From assembly GCF_015209965.1 (NCBI RefSeq), contig NZ_MU158693.1, positions 62,001-126,000 on the forward strand: a DNA stretch of 64,000 nucleotides, read 5' to 3'. Positions 25,752 to 34,892 of this stretch are shown here, in pieces. Position numbers and translations under genes: made by a program. This stretch comes from Sphingobacterium pedocola (GTDB lineage Bacteria; Bacteroidota; Bacteroidia; Sphingobacteriales; Sphingobacteriaceae). Under the pieces are notes generated by a model. It was not told the origin of the DNA. It did not search any database and saw nothing but the letters and a program-made list of their open reading frames with translations. Within the stretch, counting starts at the first letter, position 1, and each line of letters opens with the position of its first letter.

Positions 25752-27359
25752 ATGAAAAAGTGGGGCGAAACGGGCAAAGAAGCCATCTTCAGTACATTGA
25801 GGACTAAAGCAGAACAACTCTTAGCATCCGAATCGGCAGAGCAACAGGTACGCGCAGGCAACGAAGTGGAATTGCTGCTTCACGAGCTTGAAATCTACGA
25901 ACTAGAACTGCAGATGCAGAACGAAGAGCTGAAAGCCTCCCATAATTCCCTGGAAATCGAACGTTCGAAATTTGCTGGGCTGTTCCATTCAGCGCCGGTC
26001 GGTTATTTGATTTTAAATCCAAATGGACTCATTAAAGAAATTAACCAAACAGGGGCTATACTGCTCAACGCTCATCCGAGCGAACTCCATGATAAAAATC
26101 TCGCTACTTTTATAGTTTCAGATTCGCAGCGGGATTATTACGCTTTTATTAAACATATTCAGATATCCCCGAACGGGGCGCAATGTGAGCTTAGACTTAA
26201 AACTGAAAACGCAAAGGCAAAATTTATACAGTTCAATGCGACCACAGTAATTAATCCGGTCACCGAAGAAAAAGCACATTATATCACCATCACCGATATC
26301 ACGAGCGCGAAAAAAATCCAGCAGCGGTTGACGGAGACATCTGAACGGCTCAATCAGACGCTAAGGGCGTCTCAAACAGGGACGTGGATGGTAAACCCTG
26401 ATAAGAAAGAGATATTTTTGGACGAATACAGCAAAAACATTTTGGACCTCCACACCGGTGCTGCGGTAACTACCAATTTACTCTCAGCACGTATTATGGA
26501 AGAAGATAGGTCAAAACTAGCATACTTATTTGCTGATTGCAAAACCGGTTGTGAGATCGACCTGGAACTTAGGCTTCTACCGATCAAACGCGAAATTAAA
26601 ACTGTCTTAGTAAAGGGAAAGATAGTAGAGCGATATGATGGCTCAAACTACTTCGCAGGTATTATTACAGATATCACGGAAAGAAAGCGACACCTAGAGT
26701 TGGCAAACGAGCATGAGAAAACCCAACAGCGTTTGCTCTATAAAGCTTCTATCGAAGCGCAAGAACGCGAAAGGGAAAAAATAGGTTCGGCACTGCATGA
26801 CAGTGTATGTCAGATCCTTTATGGCATACGGTTTAATATTAACCATATCAGCAAGAAAGGCGCGCTCAAAACAGAATTTAACAACATCAACAACCTGCTT
26901 GATCAAGCAATTGGGGAACTTAGAACCCTTTCCATCGAGCTTACTCCTGCTATTTTGAAAGATTTTGGTTTTACGACCGGACTAAGAGACATGATCCGAC
27001 GGCTGGAAACAGTTGGTTTCAAAGTACATACCACAATCGATCCACGTGCAGACGATCTACCTGAAGAAACCCAGCTTTATATCTTTCGGATTATACAGGA
27101 GCTACTCAACAACAGCATTAAACATTCTGGAAGCAGCGCGGCGAAGGTCAAGATATGTACGGAAAATAGCGCTGTCAACATTTTGGTTAGCGATAATGGC
27201 CGAGGTCTTTCGGACGGGGTGGAAGAATCGTGCAAACAAGGTTCTGGTCTTCGCGGGATTAAAAACCGGGTTGCTCTCCTCAAAGGAAAAATGGAAATTT
27301 TAAACCAAAACGGTGTCACTTTCAAGATTTACTTTCCGCAGGATAACTTACAAGCATAA
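25752..27359 (+). CDS. PAS-domain sensor histidine kinase, NarL-type (HisKA_3)
   Basis: A 535-residue cytoplasmic kinase without membrane helices. After an N-terminal helix (LLHELEIYELELQMQNEEL) come two PAS domains near 70-190 and 195-310. The dimerisation helix has the NarX-type H-box AQEREREKIGSALHDSVCQIL near residue 345, and the ATPase domain has IIQELLNNSIKHSGSS (N-box), SDNGRGLS and GSGLRGIKNRV. It is 1 bp after the CheR-PAS half and 5 bp before the CheB gene. Such kinases normally phosphorylate LuxR/NarL-type regulators, but no such regulator is present in the window. Confidence 0.92.
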   Translation: MKKWGETGKEAIFSTLRTKAEQLLASESAEQQVRAGNEVELLLHELEIYELELQMQNEELKASHNSLEIERSKFAGLFHSAPVGYLILNPNGLIKEINQTGAILLNAHPSELHDKNLATFIVSDSQRDYYAFIKHIQISPNGAQCELRLKTENAKAKFIQFNATTVINPVTEEKAHYITITDITSAKKIQQRLTETSERLNQTLRASQTGTWMVNPDKKEIFLDEYSKNILDLHTGAAVTTNLLSARIMEEDRSKLAYLFADCKTGCEIDLELRLLPIKREIKTVLVKGKIVERYDGSNYFAGIITDITERKRHLELANEHEKTQQRLLYKASIEAQEREREKIGSALHDSVCQILYGIRFNINHISKKGALKTEFNNINNLLDQAIGELRTLSIELTPAILKDFGFTTGLRDMIRRLETVGFKVHTTIDPRADDLPEETQLYIFRIIQELLNNSIKHSGSSAAKVKICTENSAVNILVSDNGRGLSDGVEESCKQGSGLRGIKNRVALLKGKMEILNQNGVTFKIYFPQDNLQA

Positions 27360-27364
27360 GGAAA

Positions 27365-28363
27365 ATGAAAGATACAGAGATCAACAACATCATCACAATT
27401 GGCGCATCAGCCGGGGGACTATCTGCAGTATCGGATCTACTCTCTTCTTTGCCTAAGGATATCGATGCAGCTATCTTTATCGTCATCCATCTGAGCAAAG
27501 GGGCTAATCCAGAAACGGTACTGTCCATGTTGAACCGTAACTCCAAACTGTCGGTTCAGATTCCCAAAGACGGTACATCAATCCAAAATGGAATTGTCTA
27601 TGTCGCGCCTAGCGATGCACATATGATGCTCCGACCTGGCCTGATTTCAATCAAAAAAGGACCTATGGAAAATCACTGGCGGCCGGCTATTGATGTGCTG
27701 TTCCGAACTGCTGCGGCAGCATACGATTCCTGCGTAACAGGCATCATCCTTACCGGTTTACTTGACGACGGAACATCGGGCATGACGGCAATTAAAAGTG
27801 CCGGTGGCACCTGCATTGTGCAAGAACCAGAGGAAGCGGAATTTCCGGACATGCCTAATAATGTGATCAATAACATAGAGGTGGACTACCGCGTACCACT
27901 TATTGATATTCGATACATTTTAGAAGACATCTATACGCGTGGAACCTGTAAACCCAGCCAAGTGCCAGAACACATCAAACAAGAATCTGATATTACCATT
28001 CGCATGGCGAGCAGTTACGAACAAACCAAACAACTTGGAACCCCCACAGCTCTTACTTGTCCTGACTGCGGCGGAGTATTAACCAAAATCGAAGAAGATG
28101 ATGTTACCCGATACCGTTGTTTCACCGGACATGTATTTTCCGAACGATTCTTGGAAGAGCAGTATATGAACAAAACAGAGGAGACCCTTTGGGTAGCCAT
28201 CCGCATGATGGAAGAGCGGCGAAATTTTATTTCCAATACAGCGGGCTATGCTAATGAGCATCCGATCTTGCATGTTGAAAGAACGAAAAGGGCAGCAGAG
28301 CTTAAGCTTCATATTGACCATTTGAAGGAAATCCTTACGCATCTCGGTAAACCTGTTGAATAA
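27365..28363 (+). CDS. CheB-type methylesterase with C-terminal Cys-rich domain
   Basis: A 332-residue protein. Residues 8-190 are the CheB catalytic domain with an intact triad: Ser15 in TIGASAGG, His in FIVIHLSKG and Asp in ILTGLLDDGTSG. There is no receiver domain. Residues 215-260 hold a zinc-ribbon-like segment (LTCPDCGGVLTKIEEDD, YRCFTGHVFSE), and a helical tail follows, an arrangement known from stand-alone CheB proteins in non-chemotactic loci. It is the last gene of the first signalling locus and the only one in it with an apparently active esterase. Confidence 0.92.
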   Translation: MKDTEINNIITIGASAGGLSAVSDLLSSLPKDIDAAIFIVIHLSKGANPETVLSMLNRNSKLSVQIPKDGTSIQNGIVYVAPSDAHMMLRPGLISIKKGPMENHWRPAIDVLFRTAAAAYDSCVTGIILTGLLDDGTSGMTAIKSAGGTCIVQEPEEAEFPDMPNNVINNIEVDYRVPLIDIRYILEDIYTRGTCKPSQVPEHIKQESDITIRMASSYEQTKQLGTPTALTCPDCGGVLTKIEEDDVTRYRCFTGHVFSERFLEEQYMNKTEETLWVAIRMMEERRNFISNTAGYANEHPILHVERTKRAAELKLHIDHLKEILTHLGKPVE

Positions 28364-28517
28364 AAACAGTCGAGATTCCAAGTACGCACACATTGGTGCA
28401 TTGATCTCGTATTCACGGTCGTAAGGAATTCCACTATTTTATCTAATGATAAAAAGATACCACCCGAGCCACCAACAAAATGACAAGCAGGATTGTTGTA
28501 TAGGTAAAGTAACTCTT

Positions 28518-29261
28518 ATGATTGAGACCCAACGCCAAAAACAAGATTCCAACGCTTTTTATAAAGAAGCATTACAGCTGTTAAATGACAGTTCCTGTCA
28601 TTTTATGCTCGGAGGAGCATTTGCCATGTTCCATTATACCGGTATCTTTCGTAACACAAAGGATCTTGATATATTCTGCAAAAGCAGCGAATACCCGAAG
28701 ATTCTTAAATTTTTTGCAGAAAATGGATACGAGACCGAACTGACGGATGTACGCTGGTTGGCCAAAATTTTCAAAGGAGAATATTTTATTGATATCATTT
28801 TTGACACGGTCAATAATATATGTACAGTAGATGACAGTTGGTATGCGCGCGCAAGCGAAGGCATGTTTGTGTGTACACCTGTGAAATTCATTCCGGCAGA
28901 GGAGCTGGTGTGGTGTAAAATTTATGTGCAAAACCGAGAGCGGAATGACAATGCGGACATCAACCACATTTTATTAAAGCACGGTAAAAATATAGATTGG
29001 CAACATTTGCTTTTTAGACTCGATCCGCATTGGCACCTGCTCTTATCGCAGCTTCTGATTTTTCAATTTGTATATCCTGCAGACTACCGTGATATCGTGC
29101 CGAAATGGTTATTTGATGAGCTTATGTCGCGCGCTAATGAGCAGTATGAACTTCCCTCTCCTGTTGAAAAAGTATGCAGGGGCCCCTTGATAGATCAAAC
29201 CCAATACCAGGTAGATATCAAAGAATGGGACTATAAAACGTGTACCATTAAAACGATATGA
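28518..29261 (+). CDS. Nucleotidyltransferase-fold protein
   Basis: About 247 residues from the chosen ATG; an in-frame ATG at 28446 would add 24 polar residues that do not belong to the fold. The N-terminal motif FMLGGAFAMFHYTGIFRNTKDLDIFCKS contains the GG...DxD pattern of the polymerase-beta-like nucleotidyltransferase fold, and the ensuing FIDIIFD supplies a third acidic residue. The substrate is unknown; members of this broad group include RNA-, antibiotic- and protein-modifying enzymes. Its stop overlaps the start of the phosphoesterase gene by 4 bp, so they are translationally coupled and likely act together. Confidence 0.8.
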   Translation: MIETQRQKQDSNAFYKEALQLLNDSSCHFMLGGAFAMFHYTGIFRNTKDLDIFCKSSEYPKILKFFAENGYETELTDVRWLAKIFKGEYFIDIIFDTVNNICTVDDSWYARASEGMFVCTPVKFIPAEELVWCKIYVQNRERNDNADINHILLKHGKNIDWQHLLFRLDPHWHLLLSQLLIFQFVYPADYRDIVPKWLFDELMSRANEQYELPSPVEKVCRGPLIDQTQYQVDIKEWDYKTCTIKTI

Positions 29262-30001
29262 ACATGACAGAACGAAAAAAAATCAGAATCGCCGCTTTGG
29301 GCGATCTACATGCCAAGCTTTCTGACAAGGGTATGTTCCGTCCGATTTTTGAACAGGTATCACGGGAAGCCGATGTGTTGGTAATCTGCGGAGACCTGAC
29401 GGATACCGGAGATGAAGATGAAGCAAAAATATTAGGTGAAGAAATGCAAGCCTTACAGATTCCTGTAGTAGGTGTACTCGGGAACCACGATTATGAAAAA
29501 GGCCGCCAAAAAATCATAAAACAAATTTTGGTAGACCATCGGATGACGATTTTAGATGGAGAGGCCATTGTCGTTGCAGGAATAGGCTTCGCAGGAGTGA
29601 AGGGCTTCGGAGGCGGATTTGATAAATATATGCTCTCTATCTTCGGAGAAGATATGATGAAAGGATTTGTACACGAAGTGGTTAACGAGTCGCTGCAGCT
29701 TGATCGTGCACTTACCCGTTTAGAGCAAGAACATCCAGACTTACCCAAAATAGCCATTCTGCATTATTCTCCAATAAAAGAAACGATTGAAGGTGAACCT
29801 ATAGAAATATTCCCCTTCTTGGGATCTTCGCACCTCGCAGAACCCCTTAATAGGCGCAAGGTACATGCGGCTTTTCATGGACATGCACATTGTGGAAAGC
29901 TGAAGGGGCATACTACAATGGACATTCCGGTTTACAACGTAGCACTTCCTGTTCTAAAGAGCGAAAACATAGAAACCCCTTACTACATTATAGAAGTGTA
30001 G
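29258..30001 (+). CDS. Calcineurin-like metallophosphoesterase
   Basis: A 247-residue phosphoesterase with the complete two-metal motif set: AALGDLHAK (DxH), VICGDLTDTGD (GDxxD), VVGVLGNHDYE (GNHD) and AAFHGHAHCGKL (GHxH). It is cytoplasmic. Probable substrates are phosphodiesters, cyclic nucleotides or nucleotide products made by the coupled nucleotidyltransferase, but nothing in the sequence decides. The gene overlaps its upstream partner by four bases (ATGA) and is convergent with the Rieske oxidoreductase gene. Confidence 0.93.
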   Translation: MNMTERKKIRIAALGDLHAKLSDKGMFRPIFEQVSREADVLVICGDLTDTGDEDEAKILGEEMQALQIPVVGVLGNHDYEKGRQKIIKQILVDHRMTILDGEAIVVAGIGFAGVKGFGGGFDKYMLSIFGEDMMKGFVHEVVNESLQLDRALTRLEQEHPDLPKIAILHYSPIKETIEGEPIEIFPFLGSSHLAEPLNRRKVHAAFHGHAHCGKLKGHTTMDIPVYNVALPVLKSENIETPYYIIEV

Positions 30002-30008
30002 TAGAGCG

Positions 30009-31547
30009 TTATTTATTTTCTGTCAAGTCAATTTGATCCAAGGGCGACCGAGCCGGACCATTAAGCATCAGACCATCGATACTATAACGAGCACCATGGC
30101 AGGGACAATCCCAACTTTTCTCTGCATTGTTCCATTGCACGATACAACCCGCATGTTTGCATACCGGATCCAACGCATATACCTTCCCTGATTCATCTTT
30201 ATAAATCGCTAGATTTTCTTCCTCATAAGACACCACCTTTCCCTCTCCCCGACTAAGCGCCGCCAATTCTGCCATTGTCTCTTTTTTAAATCGATCACCG
30301 ATCAACCGCTTGACTACATTTGCATTTTCATTAACAAATGCCTTGAACCCAGTAATGGGGCTATTGCGTAAAGGGGCATATATGTCGCTGTAAGGGCTTT
30401 CCCCTGTTAGAATTAAATCTGAAATAATCTTGGCAGACAGGGTACCAAATATCAGTCCGTTCCCACTGAATCCTGTTGCTACAAATTCTTTCGGGTTCTC
30501 TTTTGACAGCGCTCCTATATAAGGGAGCGCATCTGTGCTCTCATAATATTGGGAAGACCATGTGTTACGAATCGATTTTACCGCAAAATGCTTTCGTACG
30601 TAGGCTTCCAAATCTTTGAAACGATAGTGTGGATTTTCTTCCTGTCCGGTTTTATGATCCGCTCCTCCTACAATCAACACATCGCCCGAATCATCGGATG
30701 CTTTACGGAGATAATGAAAGGGGTTTTGCATATCATAAATTAATCCATCCGGATAATCGCTCGAATTCTGAAGTTTCACCGCCAATACGTAACTTCTGTA
30801 AGGTCCCAATTTAAAATTAAGCTTGTTGATACCCGTATACGTATGCGTGGCATGCACCACCCGTGCAGCTGTAAAATTAAAATTCTGTCCCACTACTTTC
30901 AGATTGCCTTCTTCCTCTTCCACATTTTGCATAGGCTCGTTCTCAAGAATACGCCCTCCATTTCTGATGTAAATATCCAATAAACATTGAATGTATTGAA
31001 GGGGATTGAACCGTGCCTGCTGATCAAAATAAATTGCCTTGGTAAATTCGATCGGCGCATCTATATTAGATGTATATGAAGTAGGAAGACCAACTTTTTT
31101 TATGGATTGATATATTTTGTCCAATTCCTTTTCTTCCTGCCCATCCGTAGCGTACATATAACCTTTTACCTCTTTAAACTCGCATTCAATCTGATATTCT
31201 TCTACAAATCGCTTAATAAGCTGGATTGCTTCTAAGGCGCTTTCTGCTACTTTTTTGGCAACTTCTATCCCACATTTGTCTATAATATCTGAATAAGGTG
31301 TATCCAGTACGGAATTTAAGTGTGCTGAAGTGCCGGCTGTGGTGCCAAAACCGATCTTATTGGCTTCCAGTATTAGACACTTCTTCCCTGCTAGTTGTAA
31401 CATGAGCGCGGTCGTGACTCCTGTAATGCCACCGCCAATAACGATGGCATCAAAATGCATTTTGGAGTAGATCGTTTTAGATATGGGGGGCTGTAATGGC
31501 GTTTTATCTTGCCAAAATGATTTTAAATTTCCATCTCTTTTCATCAT
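30009..31547 (-). CDS. FAD-dependent oxidoreductase with C-terminal Rieske domain
   Basis: A 512-residue fusion. Residues 28-400 are a DAO-type flavoprotein (FDAIVIGGGITGVTTALMLQLAGKKCLILEA; FVATGFSGNGLIFGTLSAKI). Residues 420-512 are a Rieske [2Fe-2S] domain, with cluster ligands in DPVCKHAGCIVQW (CxH) and WDCPCHGARYSIDG (CxxH). This is a known combination; it probably oxidises an amine or similar small molecule and passes electrons to or through the iron-sulphur centre. It is 12 bp downstream of the DJ-1-like gene on the same strand, so the two form an operon. No signal peptide. Confidence 0.93.
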   Translation of the reverse strand: MMKRDGNLKSFWQDKTPLQPPISKTIYSKMHFDAIVIGGGITGVTTALMLQLAGKKCLILEANKIGFGTTAGTSAHLNSVLDTPYSDIIDKCGIEVAKKVAESALEAIQLIKRFVEEYQIECEFKEVKGYMYATDGQEEKELDKIYQSIKKVGLPTSYTSNIDAPIEFTKAIYFDQQARFNPLQYIQCLLDIYIRNGGRILENEPMQNVEEEEGNLKVVGQNFNFTAARVVHATHTYTGINKLNFKLGPYRSYVLAVKLQNSSDYPDGLIYDMQNPFHYLRKASDDSGDVLIVGGADHKTGQEENPHYRFKDLEAYVRKHFAVKSIRNTWSSQYYESTDALPYIGALSKENPKEFVATGFSGNGLIFGTLSAKIISDLILTGESPYSDIYAPLRNSPITGFKAFVNENANVVKRLIGDRFKKETMAELAALSRGEGKVVSYEEENLAIYKDESGKVYALDPVCKHAGCIVQWNNAEKSWDCPCHGARYSIDGLMLNGPARSPLDQIDLTENK

Positions 31548-31559
31548 CTGCTGTCTATA

Positions 31560-32282
31560 TTAAAAATTTGTTGAAGCGGCTGCCTTTTGTACAATACGTT
31601 TCAAGAGCGCTGTGGCGGTTCCGTTGGCTGACAACGGATTTTGCCCCGTAATCACATCTCCGTCGATTTCGACATGAGCCGCAAAAGGTAGCGTGGCCGA
31701 CGAGAATTCGACGCCTTTTGCCTTCAACGCGGTTTCCAATTCGTAGGGGATATTATTTTTTCGTGCCACCAACGCTTCTTCTGCATTGGTAAAAGAAGTT
31801 ACTTTTCTTCCCATTAAAAAACTTGGGTCAAGCTTAGCACTCATTAAGAACGCTGCTGGACCGTGACATAATGCTGCAATCGGTTTACGCTGCTTATGAA
31901 ACTCCAAAATCAGGCGACCAGATTCGATACTCCGTGCCAAATCCCATAATGGACCATGGCCTCCGGGAATGAACAGGCCGTCGAAAGGATCGGCAATAAT
32001 GTTTTGTAAGGCAAGGGTATTTTGAAAATGAAACTGCGCTGCATCATCCTCCAAAAAACGCCTATTGGATGCTGTGACATGTTCTGTTAATTTACTCATA
32101 GGGTCGATTGGTGGCTCCCCGCCCTGTATGGTTACAAGTGTAACCTCACACCCTGCATCCAAAAAAACGTAATAGGGATCGGTAAATTCGCCTAACCACA
32201 CACCCGTTTCGTGCTGTGTATCTTCCATATACCGATGCGCCGTAAGTAACATCAAAATTTTTGTCGTTTCCATCGTTGTCAT
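31560..32282 (-). CDS. DJ-1/PfpI-type glutamine amidotransferase-like protein
   Basis: A 240-residue cytoplasmic protein of the type 1 amidotransferase fold. FDGLFIPGGHGPLWDLARS and IAALCHGPAAFLMS contain the nucleophile elbow Cys with the preceding Gly-rich loop, as in Hsp31/HchA and related glyoxalase III or protein-deglycase-like enzymes. The N-terminal MTTMETTKILMLLTAHRYM gives alternative starts. A stress role in handling reactive carbonyls is likely but inferred from the family. It is the first gene of a two-gene unit with the Rieske oxidoreductase. Confidence 0.88.
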   Translation of the reverse strand: MTTMETTKILMLLTAHRYMEDTQHETGVWLGEFTDPYYVFLDAGCEVTLVTIQGGEPPIDPMSKLTEHVTASNRRFLEDDAAQFHFQNTLALQNIIADPFDGLFIPGGHGPLWDLARSIESGRLILEFHKQRKPIAALCHGPAAFLMSAKLDPSFLMGRKVTSFTNAEEALVARKNNIPYELETALKAKGVEFSSATLPFAAHVEIDGDVITGQNPLSANGTATALLKRIVQKAAASTNF

Positions 32283-32499
32283 ACATCTAATGTTGTACTG
32301 ATTGTATTGAACTTGAACAATTCACGGTAGCAAAAGTTTACTGGGGGATAAATAACGTAGTAATAGTCCATTTAACGACACAACTACCTGGCAACGCGAT
32401 ATTTATACCCTATTTCAACCCGAGATATTGCGATTCGAAACAAGATCGAAATCCAACTTGTTTTGTATTAGCAACGTTCAACTTTTAATATATATTAAC

Positions 32500-33153
32500 A
32501 TGACAACTACAACAAAAACCCCTACGGCAAAAAAGAGTAGTACATCTGAAGGAGCAGCTAAAAATACTGCTTCCTCGAAAACTGCGACCATGGCCACAAC
32601 TGCCGCGCACAGTACGAGTACCCGTGCCACTAAATCAGATGCCGCAAAAGTTAAAGCAAAGAGTGGCGCAGCCAAAGATCTTGCCGATTTATTTGAGGAT
32701 GGCTTAAAAGATATTTATTGGGCAGAAAAAGAACTGTTAAAAGCCCTACCAAAGATGCAAAAGAATGCCAGTACGGCTGACTTGCAACAGGCCATTGAAA
32801 AGCACATCACGGAGACCAAAACTCACGTGAAACGTCTGGAAGAGTGTTTTAAAGCTATCGGTAAAAAAGCACTAGCCGAAAAATGCGAAGCAATGGAAGG
32901 TCTGATCGAAGAAGGAAATAGTATCATAGAAGAAACGGAAAAAGGCTATGTTAGGGATGCCGGAATAATCGCAGCAGCGCAGAAAGTCGAACACTATGAA
33001 ATTGCAACGTACGGAACTTTAGCGGCCTTTGCTAAAGTACTCAAAGACAAAATTAGCTTGAATCTTCTTCTTCAGACACTTGAAGAAGAAAAAAACTGTG
33101 ACGAAACCTTATCCACTATTGCGGATACAAATCTGAATACCAAAGCGAAATAA
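32500..33153 (+). CDS. DUF892 (YciF-like) ferritin-fold protein with T/A/S/K-rich N-terminal tail
   Basis: About 217 residues from the ATG at 32500; the open frame reaches back to a TTG at 32428, but the ATG gives the sensible N-terminus. Residues 1-60 are a low-complexity Thr/Ala/Ser/Lys tail (TTTTKTPTAKKSSTSEG). Residues 65-217 are a four-helix DUF892 bundle (LADLFEDGLKDIYWAEKELLKALPKMQKNAS, with E and H residues of a di-iron site: EKHITETKTHVKRLEE, AAQKVEHYEIATYGTL). Members are induced under osmotic and general stress in other bacteria. The basic tail may bind DNA, by inference. Confidence 0.9.
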   Translation: MTTTTKTPTAKKSSTSEGAAKNTASSKTATMATTAAHSTSTRATKSDAAKVKAKSGAAKDLADLFEDGLKDIYWAEKELLKALPKMQKNASTADLQQAIEKHITETKTHVKRLEECFKAIGKKALAEKCEAMEGLIEEGNSIIEETEKGYVRDAGIIAAAQKVEHYEIATYGTLAAFAKVLKDKISLNLLLQTLEEEKNCDETLSTIADTNLNTKAK

Positions 33154-33190
33154 ATCATTCTGTTGCATTTACAGCGCCACAGGCCTTAGA

Positions 33191-33225
33191 TGCACTGCCA
33201 CTAAAAAGTTAGACCCAATTTGGTG
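33191..33225. other. Possible insertion-sequence end remnant
   Basis: The stretch CTGCCACTAAAAAGTTAGAC followed by CCAATTTGGTGG resembles, from memory, the terminal repeats of IS3-type elements (the CTAAAAGTTAGAC core). There is no transposase gene nearby and no second end was found, so this is at best a solo remnant. Confidence 0.2.
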
Positions 33226-33236
33226 GCGGTGTAACA

Positions 33237-34211
33237 TCATCCGTATTTCCCGATACCGTCGTCGGCAAGCAATATATCAACGACGCTGAAGATATCGTGC
33301 ATCGCTATTTCTCCTGTCGCATCGAAGGTATGGTGCAGTTTCTTATTTTTAGGTCCCCATCTTTCCGGCTCGCCATCCATACTGAATACGATACTTTTCG
33401 TTCCAATACCCGCAGCAATATGAGAAATACCAGTACAGTTGCAAACCAGAAGGGAAGCGGTTTCCAGTAAAACGCCTACTGTTCCTAAATCCGTTTTACC
33501 ACATAGATTGATGGGAATGTCTATTAGGAGATCAGCCAAATTATTTATTAGATCCTGTTCTGCCAATGTACCTGTGAGTACAATTTTATATCCCTGCCCG
33601 GATATTCTATTCGCCACTTTGGCAAAGTTAAATGTAGACCATCGTCGCCTTTCATCTCTTGAGCCCGGATGGATGACTACGAATTTATGTTCATCACACA
33701 TATCTTCCAGCAATCGAAAATTCGCTCTATCCCGTTCGAAAACTGGGAATTCCATATGTGTATCTTTTATATTCAAACCAATATGACGAAGTAAAAGCAA
33801 ATGTTTTTCTGTTTCATGTACTCCATCTGGATACATCATAAAATCTGAATCTTGTTCTTCTAGACTCACGCAAAAGCCTACTATCTTATCTGCACCCCAC
33901 CTTCTCAACAAATCGTTTACAATAGTTCCGTTTCCCTGCATTTGAAAGATGATATCAAATTTCTTTCGTTCCATCTCTTCGACGAATGCGTCCAATTGAT
34001 CCAAATTTTCTTCCTGCTCCGGTAAGCCTGGATAACCTGGAAAATCAATATATTCGTCAACGTAATCAAAACGAGCTATAAGCGACTTCATTGTCGGCAA
34101 ACCTACGAAAGCAATATGTGCTTTTGGGAAATTATAGCGTATATTACGAATTGCAGGTATAGCACATAATAAATCTCCCAATTGTAAGGCTCTAAAAACA
34201 GCAATTTTCAT
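33237..34211 (-). CDS. Glycosyltransferase family 9 (heptosyltransferase-like)
   Basis: A 324-residue GT-B fold protein. The N-terminal half has MKIAVFRALQLGDLLCAIPAIRNIRYNFPKAHIAFVGLP, and the C-terminal half has KFVVIHPGSRDERRRWSTFNFAKVANRI and LLVCNCTGISHIAAGIGTKSIVFSMDGEPERWGP, the nucleotide-sugar site of GT9. It likely adds a sugar to a lipopolysaccharide-type glycan, but no LPS biosynthesis genes are adjacent. The stand-alone location in a stress cluster is noteworthy. The start is firm (MKIAVFRALQLGD is the usual N-terminus). Confidence 0.9.
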   Translation of the reverse strand: MKIAVFRALQLGDLLCAIPAIRNIRYNFPKAHIAFVGLPTMKSLIARFDYVDEYIDFPGYPGLPEQEENLDQLDAFVEEMERKKFDIIFQMQGNGTIVNDLLRRWGADKIVGFCVSLEEQDSDFMMYPDGVHETEKHLLLLRHIGLNIKDTHMEFPVFERDRANFRLLEDMCDEHKFVVIHPGSRDERRRWSTFNFAKVANRISGQGYKIVLTGTLAEQDLINNLADLLIDIPINLCGKTDLGTVGVLLETASLLVCNCTGISHIAAGIGTKSIVFSMDGEPERWGPKNKKLHHTFDATGEIAMHDIFSVVDILLADDGIGKYG

Positions 34212-34464
34212 ACTATATAAATTTGAAATAGTAAGACGTTAAGAACATAAACAATCGTTCCTTCTTGAAGTTGTTTTTTTTGAACGCTTCTTTTCATGAT
34301 TTTCCAAGCGCTGAAAGACGGTAGAGTGAGGCATTACCTTTTAATTACATACCGTGATGTTACCGTTTAATCCGCAGTTAATCTGATACAAATACCTATA
34401 ATATAATAATTGGAAACGTAATGTGATTTTAAGTGTTGTGTTTGTTCATAAAAACAAAAGCGTT

Positions 34465-34566
34465 ATGTTCTTATCAATCATCTTTGGAATATTATTTATT
34501 GTAATTGCCATCTATCTGGTGAATAGAAACCGCAAAAAGAAAGAGGTAATACCTCGCAAAAAATAG
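34465..34566 (+). CDS. Small single-helix membrane protein (33 residues)
   Basis: ATG 34465 opens a 33-codon frame ending with TAG: about 19 hydrophobic residues (MFLSIIFGILFIVIAIYLV) followed by a strongly basic tail (NRNRKKKEVIPRKK). This topology is typical of genuine small membrane proteins. It has no good Shine-Dalgarno sequence, which is common in this phylum. It stands alone between the GT9 gene and the baeRF-like gene. Confidence 0.5.
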   Translation: MFLSIIFGILFIVIAIYLVNRNRKKKEVIPRKK

Positions 34567-34892
34567 TTATATAGGTTTCATTTTGTGGGATTAGTTCGTC
34601 CTTGGAAGCACTGGCATCGATATCTAGAAAGTAAAAGCATCTTGAATGTTTCATTTTCGTACGTAATATGTTACTTAACACGTTCTCAAGCTCGGTGGTT
34701 CATTTGTAGTAACAAAACGGGCATTCTGCCTTAGCTATTGCTCACGTATAAACAACGGATAATGCAGTTTTTTAACTAAAGCAGAAACATTAAAAAGGGG
34801 CAGGTGTTAATTAAGTAATATGGCTATTCATTCATGACAACATAGCCCTTGCCGAAATTGGATATTATTATTTATAAACTTAGAAAACGAGT
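34567..34892. other. 326-bp intergenic region, nothing recognised
   Basis: This AT-rich stretch between the 33-residue membrane protein and the baeRF7-like gene contains no convincing gene; a 61-codon minus-strand frame across it has no protein-like composition. GGGGCAGGTG near 34796 and an AT-rich run in front of 34893 are the only features, and no promoter is called. Confidence 0.5.

Noticed and set aside
34496..34681. 61-codon minus-strand frame
   Set aside because: It overlaps the convincing 33-residue membrane protein on the other strand and has no recognisable features.
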